A stretch of DNA of 64,000 nt from Streptomyces flavidovirens DSM 40150. Lineage in GTDB: Bacteria > Actinomycetota > Actinomycetes > Streptomycetales > Streptomycetaceae. The notes beneath the pieces were generated by a model, which was given only the letters and a program-made list of their open reading frames with translations, did no database searches and was not told where the DNA came from. Shown here in pieces: positions 17,953 through 26,292 of the stretch. The stretch is from assembly GCF_000429085.1 (NCBI RefSeq), contig NZ_AUBE01000002.1, positions 164,824-228,823 of the forward strand, given 5' to 3'. Positions within the stretch are counted from its first letter, which is position 1, and each line of letters opens with the position of its first letter. The translations under genes and the position numbers were made by a program.

Positions 17953-19361
17953 GCAGCAAACCCCCGCAGGAATCCGGAATCTGGGACGGCTGGCTCACCG
18001 GTGGGCATTCCCTCCTCGAAGAGATGAATGCCTCGGTCCGCTTCGACCGGAGGCTCGCGACACAGGACATCGAGGGATCCAAGGCGCACGCCGCCATGCT
18101 CGGTGAACAATCGATCATCTCCGCCGCGGACGCCGCGTCCATCATCTCCGGACTGGAACAGGTACAGGCCGAAATCGAGGCGGGCACCTTCGTCTTCGAT
18201 CCGGCTCTCGAAGACGTACACATGAACATCGAGTCCCGGCTGCGCGAGCTGATCGGCCCGGCGGCCGGGCACCTGCACACCGGCCGGTCCCGCAACGACC
18301 AGGTCGCGGTCGACACCCGGCTGTGGGTACGGGACGCGATCGACCGGATGGACGCCCTGCTGGCCGGGGTGATCGGCATCCTGGCGGACCGGGCAGCGGT
18401 CCACCACGCCGACGTCATGCCCGGCTTCACCCACCTCCAGTGCGCGCAGCCGGTCACCATCGGCCACCATCTGCTGGCGTACGGCGAGATGTTCCTCCGG
18501 GACCGCGACCGGCTCCGCGACGCCCGCCGCAGGCTGGACGAATCCCCGCTGGGCGCCGCCGCCCTGGCTGGCACGGGTTACCCCATCGACCCCGCCTCCA
18601 CCGCACGGCGGCTGGGCTTCGAGCGGACGGCACGCAACTCGCTGGACGCCGTCTCCGACCGTGACTTCGTCCTCGACTACCTGTCCGCCGGAGCGACCCT
18701 TGCCGTGCACATCTCACGGCTCGGGGAGGAACTCGTCCTGTGGAGCACCCCGCAGTTCGGTTTCATCAAGCTCCCCGAGGACCTCTGCGCCGGCTCGTCG
18801 ATCATGCCGCAGAAGCGCAACCCCGACCTGCCCGAGCTGATGCGGGCCAAGTCCGGGAGGATCTTCGGCAATCTCATGGCCCTGCTCACCGTGATGAAGG
18901 GCCTGCCGCTCGCGTACAGCCGGGACATGCAGGAGGACAAGGAAGCCCTCTTCGACTCCGCGGACCACCTCGAACTGTGCGTACGCGCCACCGCGGCCAT
19001 GCTTCAGGGCATCACCTTCGTCCCCGCCAAGACCAGGCACGACGCCGAGCTGGGCAACACCGTGGCCACCGATCTCGCAGACTGGCTGGTCACCGAGAAG
19101 GGACTGCCCTTCCGCGAGTCCCACAGCGTCGTCGGCGGCCTGGTCGCCTGGCTCCAGGCGCGGGACAAGGAACTCAAGGACGCCTCACCGCAGGAGCTCG
19201 CCTCCTTCGACTCCCGCCTCGCGGGGCTGCCCGCCGAGGTGCTGACCGTCGACCACGCGGTGGACCGCCGCCGCTCACCCGGCGGCACCGCACCCGCTCT
19301 CGTACGGGAGGCGGCCGCGGAACTGCGCCGGCGCAACGAGCGGCTCGTTCCCTCCCCCTGA
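17949..19361 (+). CDS. argH: Argininosuccinate lyase
   Basis: A 470-residue ASL/fumarase-superfamily enzyme that splits argininosuccinate to arginine and fumarate. It keeps GRSRNDQ (residues 112-118), THLQCAQP (161-168) and the family signature GSSIMPQKRNPD (282-293) with its catalytic serine loop. Length is normal. I start at ATG 17949, overlapping the GNAT stop. The open frame continues further upstream, but that part lies inside the GNAT gene. Placed directly before argG in a specialised cluster, it is likely a second copy serving the pathway, turning a ureido group into a guanidine. It could act on a citrulline analogue. Confidence 0.93.
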   Translation: MSSKPPQESGIWDGWLTGGHSLLEEMNASVRFDRRLATQDIEGSKAHAAMLGEQSIISAADAASIISGLEQVQAEIEAGTFVFDPALEDVHMNIESRLRELIGPAAGHLHTGRSRNDQVAVDTRLWVRDAIDRMDALLAGVIGILADRAAVHHADVMPGFTHLQCAQPVTIGHHLLAYGEMFLRDRDRLRDARRRLDESPLGAAALAGTGYPIDPASTARRLGFERTARNSLDAVSDRDFVLDYLSAGATLAVHISRLGEELVLWSTPQFGFIKLPEDLCAGSSIMPQKRNPDLPELMRAKSGRIFGNLMALLTVMKGLPLAYSRDMQEDKEALFDSADHLELCVRATAAMLQGITFVPAKTRHDAELGNTVATDLADWLVTEKGLPFRESHSVVGGLVAWLQARDKELKDASPQELASFDSRLAGLPAEVLTVDHAVDRRRSPGGTAPALVREAAAELRRRNERLVPSP

Positions 19362-19399
19362 CCCCGGTCCCTCTTTCCTCAGCACACACAGGAGTTCTC

Positions 19400-20599
19400 A
19401 TGGCTTCCACCGACCGCGTGGTACTCGCCTACTCGGGTGGTGTGGACACCACTGCCTGCATTCCCTATCTGCGCCACGAGATGGGCTGTTCGTACATCGT
19501 CGCCATGGCCGCGGACCTCGGCCAGGGCGACGAGCTGGAGGCCCTGCGTGAAAAGGCGCTACAGGCCGGCGCGGACGAGTCGATCGTCGTGGACGCCAAG
19601 GACCGCTTCGTACGCGACTACGGGTTCCGCTCGGTCAAGGCGAACGCGCTCTACGACGGCCAGTACCCGCTGTCCTCCGCACTCGGCCGCCCGCTCATCG
19701 GTGACCTGCTGGTGGAGGCGGCGCACGCGTACGACTGCGGCGCGGTCGCCCACGGATGCACCGGCAAGGGCAACGACCAGGTGCGCATCGACCTGACCGT
19801 GGCACTCCTGGACTCCTCCCTGCGGATCCTCGCCCCGGCACGGGAGTGGAAGTTCAGCCGCGCCGACACGATCGCCTACTCCGAGAAGCACGGGATCGCA
19901 CCCCATGTCACCAAGGAGAAGCCGTGGGCGATCGACCTCAACGTCCTGGGCCGCAACGTCGAGGCCGGGCTGATCGAGGACCTCACCTGGGAACCCACGG
20001 AGGAGGTGTGGAGCCTGACCCGCCCGGTCGAGGAGACGCCCGACACCCCCGAGTACGTGACGATCGGGTTCGCCGAAGGCGTCCCCGTAACCCTGGACGG
20101 GACTCCACTGGCACCACGTGAGCTGATAGCCCGGCTCAACACGCTGGGCGGGCGCCACGGCATCGGCCGGATCGACATGCTGGAGAACCGGGTCGTCGGC
20201 GTCAAGTCCCGTGAGCTGTACGAGGCGCCGGGCATGCTGCTGCTCATCCAGGCACACCGGGAGCTGGAGGGCCTGGTCCTGCCGGCGGACGTCCTCGCCC
20301 ACAAGAAGCCCCTGGAGACCGCGTACGCCAAGGTCGTGTACGACGGTCTGTGGCACGGCCCGCTCCGTGCGGCCCTCGACGCCTTCATGGACTCCACCCA
20401 GCAGTACGTCACCGGGGAGATCACCCTGCGCCTCTTCAAGAGCCGGGCCACGATCGCATCGCGCGTCGCGGAGCGGGCGATGTACCAGCACGAGCTGGTG
20501 ACGTACGGATCGGACTGCACCTTCAACCAGGCCAGCGCCGAGGGCTTCATCGACATCTTCGGGCTGCCCAGCCGGGTGTGGAACCAGGTGAACGGCTGA
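19400..20599 (+). CDS. argG: Argininosuccinate synthase
   Basis: A 399-residue ATP-pyrophosphatase that condenses citrulline (or an analogue) with aspartate. It shows the PP-loop AYSGGVDT (residues ~10-17), AHGCTGKGNDQ (near 118) and SREXYEAPG (near 273). Compared from memory with the usual Streptomyces enzyme (ADVGQGG, SALSRP, ASKR-type tail), this copy differs in many conserved stretches and looks like a different ASS subgroup, which supports a pathway-dedicated copy. ATG 19400 has AGGAG six bases upstream. It is 38 bp after argH and 3 bp before an MFS gene. Confidence 0.93.
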   Translation: MASTDRVVLAYSGGVDTTACIPYLRHEMGCSYIVAMAADLGQGDELEALREKALQAGADESIVVDAKDRFVRDYGFRSVKANALYDGQYPLSSALGRPLIGDLLVEAAHAYDCGAVAHGCTGKGNDQVRIDLTVALLDSSLRILAPAREWKFSRADTIAYSEKHGIAPHVTKEKPWAIDLNVLGRNVEAGLIEDLTWEPTEEVWSLTRPVEETPDTPEYVTIGFAEGVPVTLDGTPLAPRELIARLNTLGGRHGIGRIDMLENRVVGVKSRELYEAPGMLLLIQAHRELEGLVLPADVLAHKKPLETAYAKVVYDGLWHGPLRAALDAFMDSTQQYVTGEITLRLFKSRATIASRVAERAMYQHELVTYGSDCTFNQASAEGFIDIFGLPSRVWNQVNG

Positions 20600-20602
20600 C
20601 TC

Positions 20603-21865
20603 ATGAGTGACAACCCGCCGGGGCGGCGCCCCGCCACCACCGCTCGCCCCGGCGCCGCCGGGGCTGCCGGGGCCGTCGGTCCTGTCGTCATCATCGGCGT
20701 GTTCGGTGTGACGCTCGGCATCACGTACCCCCTGTTCGCCCTCATGCTGGAGCGGCAGGGGGTCTCCGGCACCGTCGTGGGCCTCAACGGCGCGATGACG
20801 CCGCTCGGCATGGTCCTGACCGCCGCGCTGATCCCGGCGGCGGTACGCAGATGGGGCCCGTGGACGGTCATGGTGAGCGCGTCGGTGGGCACGTCGGCGA
20901 TCCTGTCCGTACTGGCGCTCACCGACAGCCTGGGACTGTGGTTCGTCCTGCGCTTCGTGCTGGGCGCCTGCGCCGTCGCCATGTTCATCCTCAGCGAGAC
21001 CTGGATCAGCGCGATCGCCTCCGACGCCAACCGGGCGAGGCTGTTCACGGCGTACACCTCCGTGCTCGCCCTCGGCTTCTGCATCGGACCGGCCGTGCTG
21101 ACCGTGTCCGGCAACGCTCCGGGTCCCGCGCTCACCGTCGCGGTCGCCAGCCCGCTGCTGGCGCTGTGGCCTCTGTGCACCGGCCGCCGCCGAGTACCGG
21201 GCATGGCGGCGAGCGGAGCGGTACCCGTCGGGGCGCTCGCCCGGCAGTTGTCCGTGCTGCTCGTCGCGGTGCTGACCGTGTCGGTCTTCGACGCCGTCAC
21301 GCTCCAGTTCCTGCCGCTCTACGGCGAGGCGGCGGGACTCACCTCCGGCCAGGCGGCGTTCGCCCTGACCGCGCTGCTCATCGGGCAGATACTTTTCCAG
21401 TTCCCGCTGGGCTGGCTCGCCGACCGGCTGGGGGCACGGACCGCGCTGCTGCTCTCACTCCTGGTCGGCGCGCTGGGCGCGCTGCTGCTGCCCTTCGCCG
21501 TCGACGGCGGGCCGGGGTGGCTGTACCCGACGGTGGCCCTGTGGGGAGGCATCGCCTTCGCCGGGTACCCACTGGTGCTCACGCTCCTGGGTGAGGGGCT
21601 GCGGGGTACCAGCCTGCTGCTGGCCAACACGGCTTTCGCGATCGTCTGGGGCGTGGGCGGAGTACTGGGGCCGCCGTACACCGGAGCGGCGACGGACTGG
21701 CTGGGTGTCGACGGCATGCCCTGGTCCCTGACAGCCCTGTGGCTGGTGGCCCTGGTGGTGACCGCCGGAGCGTTCGCGGCCGGCCGTGGAAAGGCCGTGG
21801 TGGGCGTCGGCGGGCCCGGTCGTGAGCCGGTGCCCACCGACGCCGTCGCCGGCCGTGATCAGTGA
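20603..21865 (+). CDS. MFS transporter at the end of the argH-argG operon
   Basis: A 420-residue major facilitator with twelve hydrophobic segments and the ADRLGARTALL loop near residue 273. The LSETWISAIA stretch (near 131) recalls the YcaD/YfkF-like efflux group. It begins 3 bp after argG and is followed by a strong hairpin at 21876-21912. It is probably an exporter. A Gly/Ala/Pro-rich N-terminus of ~25 residues precedes the first span. Confidence 0.82.
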   Translation: MSDNPPGRRPATTARPGAAGAAGAVGPVVIIGVFGVTLGITYPLFALMLERQGVSGTVVGLNGAMTPLGMVLTAALIPAAVRRWGPWTVMVSASVGTSAILSVLALTDSLGLWFVLRFVLGACAVAMFILSETWISAIASDANRARLFTAYTSVLALGFCIGPAVLTVSGNAPGPALTVAVASPLLALWPLCTGRRRVPGMAASGAVPVGALARQLSVLLVAVLTVSVFDAVTLQFLPLYGEAAGLTSGQAAFALTALLIGQILFQFPLGWLADRLGARTALLLSLLVGALGALLLPFAVDGGPGWLYPTVALWGGIAFAGYPLVLTLLGEGLRGTSLLLANTAFAIVWGVGGVLGPPYTGAATDWLGVDGMPWSLTALWLVALVVTAGAFAAGRGKAVVGVGGPGREPVPTDAVAGRDQ

Positions 21866-21875
21866 CCCCGCTTCC

Positions 21876-21912
21876 GCCGGCCCCCTCACTCCCCTGTGGT
21901 GAGGGGGCCGGC
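21876..21912. terminator. Bidirectional hairpin terminator between convergent operons
   Basis: A perfect 14-bp stem (21876-21889 with 21899-21912, arm GCCGGCCCCCTCAC) encloses a 9-base loop. It lies 11 bp after the MFS stop and 40 bp after the convergent CarC-like stop, so it can end both transcripts. Confidence 0.85.
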
Positions 21913-21951
21913 GTACGGGCGTCCCGCCGCGGCGGCGACGTTCGGTGCCGG

Positions 21952-22776
21952 TCAGGCCACTTCGGCGACCTGACCGCGCCACAGGAGCCGGACGCCGTCC
22001 GGGCTGATCGGCGTGCGGCCGTGCATGGTGCGCTGGTTGTTGATGAGCAGCAGGTCACCGCTCTGCCAGCGGTGCTGGTAGGTGTAGCGGGGGCTTCTGA
22101 GGAAGCCGTCGAGCTCCGCAAGGAAGCTCCGTGACTCCTCCGCCGTCATTCCGGGCACTCTGACGCTCCAGGAGCGCGGCTGTGCGTCCGCCTGGTAACC
22201 GGTCGAGAGGTTCAGCGCCCGGTGACCGTCCCCGTAGGTACGGAAGTTGGGAACCGCGTACCAGCCCGCCGGTGCGGTGGGGTAGAAGTCCGGTTCCTCG
22301 ACGCGGTACTCGAAATCGCGCTCCTCGACGACCGACCGCAGGGACTCGGGCATCTCCTTCCAGGCTGCCATCTGGTCGACGACGTAGGTCTCGCCGGAGC
22401 CCGGTGTGTCCTTGAAGTCGACCGCGTACAGGATGATCAGGTCGGTACGGGTGCCCACGAGCACCCCGTCGGTGTGCAGCGGCAGCGGCCCCCGCCCCGT
22501 GACGACCTTGTCCTTGTCGCGGGAGGCGTTGAGCATCAGCAGGTCCGACCGGCCCTCGCCCAGCTTGTACTCCACCTTGTCGCCCACGGCCGCCACCAGC
22601 CGCAGGAACTCGTCCTGGTCCAGCGACCGCTCCCGGACCAGGACACACCCCGAGCTGACCGCGGCTTCCCGTACCTGCTTGCCGATGTCCTCGGGGGTCA
22701 CCGCGGGCGGCAGGGACAGCAGCTCTCCCATGCCCGACTCCGTGAGCCGGCGGGACTGTACGGACTGGCTGGTCAT
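21952..22776 (-). CDS. CarC-like Fe(II)/2-oxoglutarate oxygenase (carbapenem synthase homologue)
   Basis: A 274-residue dioxygenase that resembles carbapenem synthase CarC (273 residues) along its whole length. It shares VVTGRGPLPLHTDG (CarC: VTGRGQLPFHADG), a CarC-like region around residues 140-175, and SPRYTYQHRWQSGDLLLINN near 228-247. The iron ligands fall at H101, D103 and H252 and the 2-oxoglutarate arginine is R267 (or R263), practically the CarC numbering. CarC epimerises C5 and desaturates the carbapenam ring. Here the same type of oxidation on a related bicycle is likely. ATG 22776 has GAAGGAG upstream. It is the last gene of the CarA-like/adenylation operon. Alternative: another small TauD oxygenase, e.g. 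tabtoxin-type. Confidence 0.82.
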   Translation of the reverse strand: MTSQSVQSRRLTESGMGELLSLPPAVTPEDIGKQVREAAVSSGCVLVRERSLDQDEFLRLVAAVGDKVEYKLGEGRSDLLMLNASRDKDKVVTGRGPLPLHTDGVLVGTRTDLIILYAVDFKDTPGSGETYVVDQMAAWKEMPESLRSVVEERDFEYRVEEPDFYPTAPAGWYAVPNFRTYGDGHRALNLSTGYQADAQPRSWSVRVPGMTAEESRSFLAELDGFLRSPRYTYQHRWQSGDLLLINNQRTMHGRTPISPDGVRLLWRGQVAEVA

Positions 22777-22824
22777 GCCATCTCCTTCGTTGTCAGCAGC
22801 GTTCCTCGCATCGAACCCGGCCGG

Positions 22825-24300
22825 TCAGCCGTACAGTTCGCGTGCACGTGGCCGGTCCGGCTTCCCCACCGGCGTGTGCGGGATCTCGTCGACGATGCGG
22901 ACGGGCGCCGCGATCCCGACGTCCTCCAGTACCGCCGTCAGGCTGTCGGCCGCCTCGTTCGCCGGCACACCTGGCGACGGCGCCGCGACGATCAGCACGC
23001 CGCCCGTCGCACCGGCCAGTACGACCACTTCGCGCACCGGGCAGCGGTCCGCCAGGGTCTCCTCCAACGGGGGTGCGAACACCACCCCGTCACCGGCCGC
23101 GATCGCGTCACCGACCCGGCCGAGCAGGCGGTACTCCCCGTCCGCGCCCAGTTCGGCCACGTCCCCGGTGTGGTACCAGCCGTCCTGGAAGGAAGCCGCG
23201 GTGGCCTCGGGGTTCCCGTAGTAACCCGAGGCCGTGGCCGCCGACCTGGCGATGAGCTCCCCGAGCCGGGGGGTGCCCGGCCGCAGGGGTGCCAGCCTGA
23301 CCTCGACCCCCGGCAGCGGGCGCATGCCCCGCTCCTCCTGGTGTTCGCCGTCGAAGTTGCCCAGCACGATGCCGAACTCGGTGGACCCGTAGATCCGCCG
23401 CATGCCCACCCCGAGGGTCTTCCTGACCCGCCGCACCGTCGAGCCGCCCAGGTAGGCGCCGCCGGACAGCGGCAGGCGCAGGTGGGGCAGCGGTACGCCA
23501 CCCAGTGCGCCGGCCGCTTCGGCCAGTTGCTCGTAGTGCCGGGGCAGCGCGCTGAACACCGTCACCGCGTGCTCGCGCAACGCGGCCAGTACGTCGCTGG
23601 GGGCGGCGGGCGACACCAGGAGCAGTTCGGCGCCGGACAGCAGGGCCGGCCACATGTGGACGTCCGTCCCGTGCGCCACGTCCAGCGGGTGCATGCAGCC
23701 CAGCACGTCGCCGGGCGCGATACCGAGGAGCCGAATCCACTCGGTCCGGTCGCTCAGCAGGTCCGGCTGGCGCCAGGCGACCAACTTGGGCCTGCCGGTC
23801 GACCCGGACGTTTCGAGAAGCCGGAACGGAACGTCCCCGGCATCCGGCAGCACCGGCGGCACCTCGGGTGCTCCCTCGCCCGCCTGCCGTATCCCGGCCA
23901 ACGCGACGGCCCGCGGGCCGTGCGGGGCGGCGGCGGGATCGCCGGAGGTGACGAGCAGCGCGGGGCGCGCCTGGTCGGCGAGCCACTGGGCGCGGGCGGG
24001 CGGGGACGCGGGGCTGATCGGCAGGTGGACGGCGCCCAGCCGGCACAGGGCGAGCATCAGGGCGACGTAACCGGGGCTGTTCTCCAGTCGCGTGGCGACG
24101 ACGGTGCCCGGCAGCACGCCGTGCCGCGCCAGGCCCCGGGCCAGGCGCTGGGCGTACACGGACAGTTCCCCGTACGTGAGAATCTCGCCGCTCGTCGTGC
24201 GGACGGCCACCTGGTCATGACGTTCCGCGGCCATCTCGCGGAAGGCGTCGAACAGCACGGACTGCTCCTTGTTCACGTCGCGGTTCACGTCGCGGTTCAC
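22825..24300 (-). CDS. Adenylate-forming enzyme (acyl-CoA/aminoacyl ligase, ANL superfamily)
   Basis: A 491-residue ANL enzyme with ETSGSTGRPK (P-loop, near 168), RIYGSTEFG (near 305), GWYHTGDVAELGADGEYRLLGR (near 377-398) and the C-terminal catalytic lysine in TPVGKPDR. No carrier-protein or condensation domain is attached or nearby, so it is either a CoA ligase or an amide-forming adenylating enzyme. Its start, GTG 24300, overlaps the CarA-like stop (GTGA). The first nine codons contain two tandem copies of GTGAACCGCGAC followed by a similar third unit, giving three in-phase GTG starts. It could supply a malonyl-type CoA for the CarB-like enzyme or load a side chain. Both are inference. Confidence 0.85.
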   Translation of the reverse strand: MNRDVNRDVNKEQSVLFDAFREMAAERHDQVAVRTTSGEILTYGELSVYAQRLARGLARHGVLPGTVVATRLENSPGYVALMLALCRLGAVHLPISPASPPARAQWLADQARPALLVTSGDPAAAPHGPRAVALAGIRQAGEGAPEVPPVLPDAGDVPFRLLETSGSTGRPKLVAWRQPDLLSDRTEWIRLLGIAPGDVLGCMHPLDVAHGTDVHMWPALLSGAELLLVSPAAPSDVLAALREHAVTVFSALPRHYEQLAEAAGALGGVPLPHLRLPLSGGAYLGGSTVRRVRKTLGVGMRRIYGSTEFGIVLGNFDGEHQEERGMRPLPGVEVRLAPLRPGTPRLGELIARSAATASGYYGNPEATAASFQDGWYHTGDVAELGADGEYRLLGRVGDAIAAGDGVVFAPPLEETLADRCPVREVVVLAGATGGVLIVAAPSPGVPANEAADSLTAVLEDVGIAAPVRIVDEIPHTPVGKPDRPRARELYG

Positions 24301-25727
24301 AGCGTCGCCTTGGCCGCGTGCGCGGCACGCTCGTAGATGTCCTCGGACTCCCAGTCGTCGAGGTGGCCGTCCGCCGCCCTCTCCAGGAGCAGGGCGAAGC
24401 AGTGGTGGTAGACGCGCCGGCGGTCGTCGTGGCCGGTGTCGGCCGCCAGTCTGCGGGCGACACCGGCCTGCAACCCGCCGCCGTGGTGTACGGCGATCTT
24501 CTGCCGCCAGGCCACCTCGTAGGGCACGGACGCGTTGAAAGCGGTGCGAAGGTGAAACTTCTCCCGGCCCTCACGGACCTTGCAGCCCGGTGCCGTCTCC
24601 AGCGCCACCTTCATGACCGGCCACTCCCAGAACGGATGGAACACCGGCCGCCCATGGGCGAGCGCCGACCGGCTGTTGAGCTCCTCCGTGAACCGGGTAC
24701 GGTGCACGGCCTCCAGCACCTGGGCTATCAGTTCCTTGTCGGAGTCGTACGGGGAATACAGGCCGGCGTTGATCAGGTCGCTGCCGTACCCGGTCAACAG
24801 AGCCCGGTCCGGGGGCAGTACGCCGTCGCGGTGTACCGCTGTGGCGGTCAGGGCCACCTCCACGACCTCCGGCGCGATGCCGCCGAGCCAGCGCACCGTG
24901 TCGGGTATCGCCCTGACGAAGGCGTCTTCGGACAGCTCCGCCTCCATCAGCTCCACACCGGCCAGTCCGGCAAGCTGCCTGGCCCCCTCGAACTCGTTGC
25001 CCCAGGTGGATCCCACGCTGCACGCCACGACGGGAAGGCCGAGTTCGGCCGCCAGGAACGTCACGGCGCCGGAGTCGATACCGCCGGAGAGCAGCGTGGT
25101 GAACGCGGTGTGCGGCGAGGCGGCGGCGTAGTCACCGATGACCTGCCGCAGGGCCTGGAGCTGATCGTTGCCGGCCCGCATGGGGTTGTGCCGGGTGGGC
25201 CGCCAGTAGCGGTTGAGCGGATCGTCGCCGTGCACCGTCCTGGTCACCCACCCGCGGCTGGTGCGCCGGGTCTCCTGAACGGTGTTGTAGCTGACGCGGC
25301 GGACGTGCTCGATCAGGGTCTCGTCCTCGACGGGCGCGGCGGCCACGTGCCGCTGTACGACGGGCAGTCCGAGCGACGGAAGGATCAGCGGGGCGAGGAA
25401 AAGATCGGTGAAGTAGGCGAACCGTCCGTTCAGCCGTCCCGAAGCGGTGTAGACGGGGTCCTCGTTGAAGGCCGACGTCGCGACAGCGACCACGTCCTCG
25501 TCCAGCCGGATGCTGGTGTGCGCCATCCGGGGCGCGCTGTAGGGCAGGTGGTCCGACGCGGCGGCGCGCATGGTGCGTACGTCCACGTCGAAAGACGGCA
25601 GCACGGATGTCGGCAGTTCGAGACCCTGGTGGTAGAGGTGGAACCGGTCCGCGTCGATCCGGGTGGAGATGCCCTCCAGCTCGGGAATCTTGCAGTTCGC
25701 CACTACGACCCATGTACTGGCTGCCAT
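24297..25727 (-). CDS. CarA/beta-lactam-synthetase-like enzyme (asparagine synthetase B superfamily)
   Basis: A 476-residue protein with a vestigial N-terminal glutaminase-like domain lacking the Cys2 nucleophile (begins MAASTWVV), followed by an ATP-pyrophosphatase domain with SGGIDS (214-219). It matches carbapenam synthetase CarA and clavulanate BLS where asparagine synthetases differ: LLTGYGSDL (Y314), the TRFTEEL region (E349) and WRQKIAVHHGGG (K410), corresponding to the Tyr-Glu dyad and Lys that drive beta-lactam closure. The spacings Y-E 35 and E-K 61 fit. So ATP-dependent intramolecular amide (beta-lactam) formation is predicted. ATG 25727 has AAAGG upstream. It heads the operon with the adenylation and CarC-like genes. 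Confidence 0.85.
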   Translation of the reverse strand: MAASTWVVVANCKIPELEGISTRIDADRFHLYHQGLELPTSVLPSFDVDVRTMRAAASDHLPYSAPRMAHTSIRLDEDVVAVATSAFNEDPVYTASGRLNGRFAYFTDLFLAPLILPSLGLPVVQRHVAAAPVEDETLIEHVRRVSYNTVQETRRTSRGWVTRTVHGDDPLNRYWRPTRHNPMRAGNDQLQALRQVIGDYAAASPHTAFTTLLSGGIDSGAVTFLAAELGLPVVACSVGSTWGNEFEGARQLAGLAGVELMEAELSEDAFVRAIPDTVRWLGGIAPEVVEVALTATAVHRDGVLPPDRALLTGYGSDLINAGLYSPYDSDKELIAQVLEAVHRTRFTEELNSRSALAHGRPVFHPFWEWPVMKVALETAPGCKVREGREKFHLRTAFNASVPYEVAWRQKIAVHHGGGLQAGVARRLAADTGHDDRRRVYHHCFALLLERAADGHLDDWESEDIYERAAHAAKATL

Positions 25728-26274
25728 GAAGGAACCTTTCAGCTCGGTTCGTGAAGGGGGCGCACGCTGCTGTGGGCGAACCGCCGGCGCGGGATGGAGC
25801 GCCGGTACGTTCCGCCGCCCGGCGTGGTACCACGGTTCCCAGGACCCGTCCGGTGAGGAAGCGATCCGCATGCTGAACGCGGCGTCGCCGGCACTGCCCG
25901 GCGTTCCCGCAGCGTGGCACCGGGCGCGCCGCCCGGGCTGCCGGGCGTGGCCGCGTCGGCATGCGTGCACGCAGCAACTCTCGTCCGGTACGGCTGCCCC
26001 ATCAAGGGCGTGACCCTGTCCACTTGGTGCCGTGGCCTGAGGTTGACAGCCCCGCCTCCCGCTCGCGTGACCGCCGCCGGGTGAGGTCACCGTGCGGCGG
26101 CCGGCGTATCCGGCCGTGCCCTTCCGTCCCCACTCGCCGGCGGCCGTCCACGGAAAACGCCGACCGGCCTGCCGGCAGGTGAGCCGTCAGGTCGGCCGGC
26201 GCGTCAGGTCAGCCGGCAGGTCGGCCGGCGCGTGAAGCCGGCCGGCGCGTCAGGTCGTGTAGTCGGCCGGTGCG
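25728..26274. other. 547-bp intergenic region upstream of the CarA-like gene
   Basis: It contains no gene I can support, although the frames are open because of high GC. It must carry the leftward promoter for the CarA-like operon and the 3' region of argJ. The last ~90 bases are a degenerate tandem repeat (listed separately). No clear -10/-35 pair or terminator hairpin was found. Confidence 0.5.
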
Positions 26275-26292
26275 TCAGGTCGTGTAGTCGGC
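26186..26292. repeat. Degenerate 17-25-bp tandem repeats including a copy of the argJ 3' end
   Basis: Five to six head-to-tail units share GTCAGGTCGGCCGGCGC or variants (26186-26202, 26203-26219, 26220-26231, 26232-26248). The last two units are 25 bp apart and share GCGTCAGGTCGTGTAGTCGGC (26247-26267 and 26272-26292). The second of these is the real end of the argJ coding sequence (stop codon at 26275-26277), so the terminal codons plus stop exist twice in tandem. This looks like replication slippage. Confidence 0.85.
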
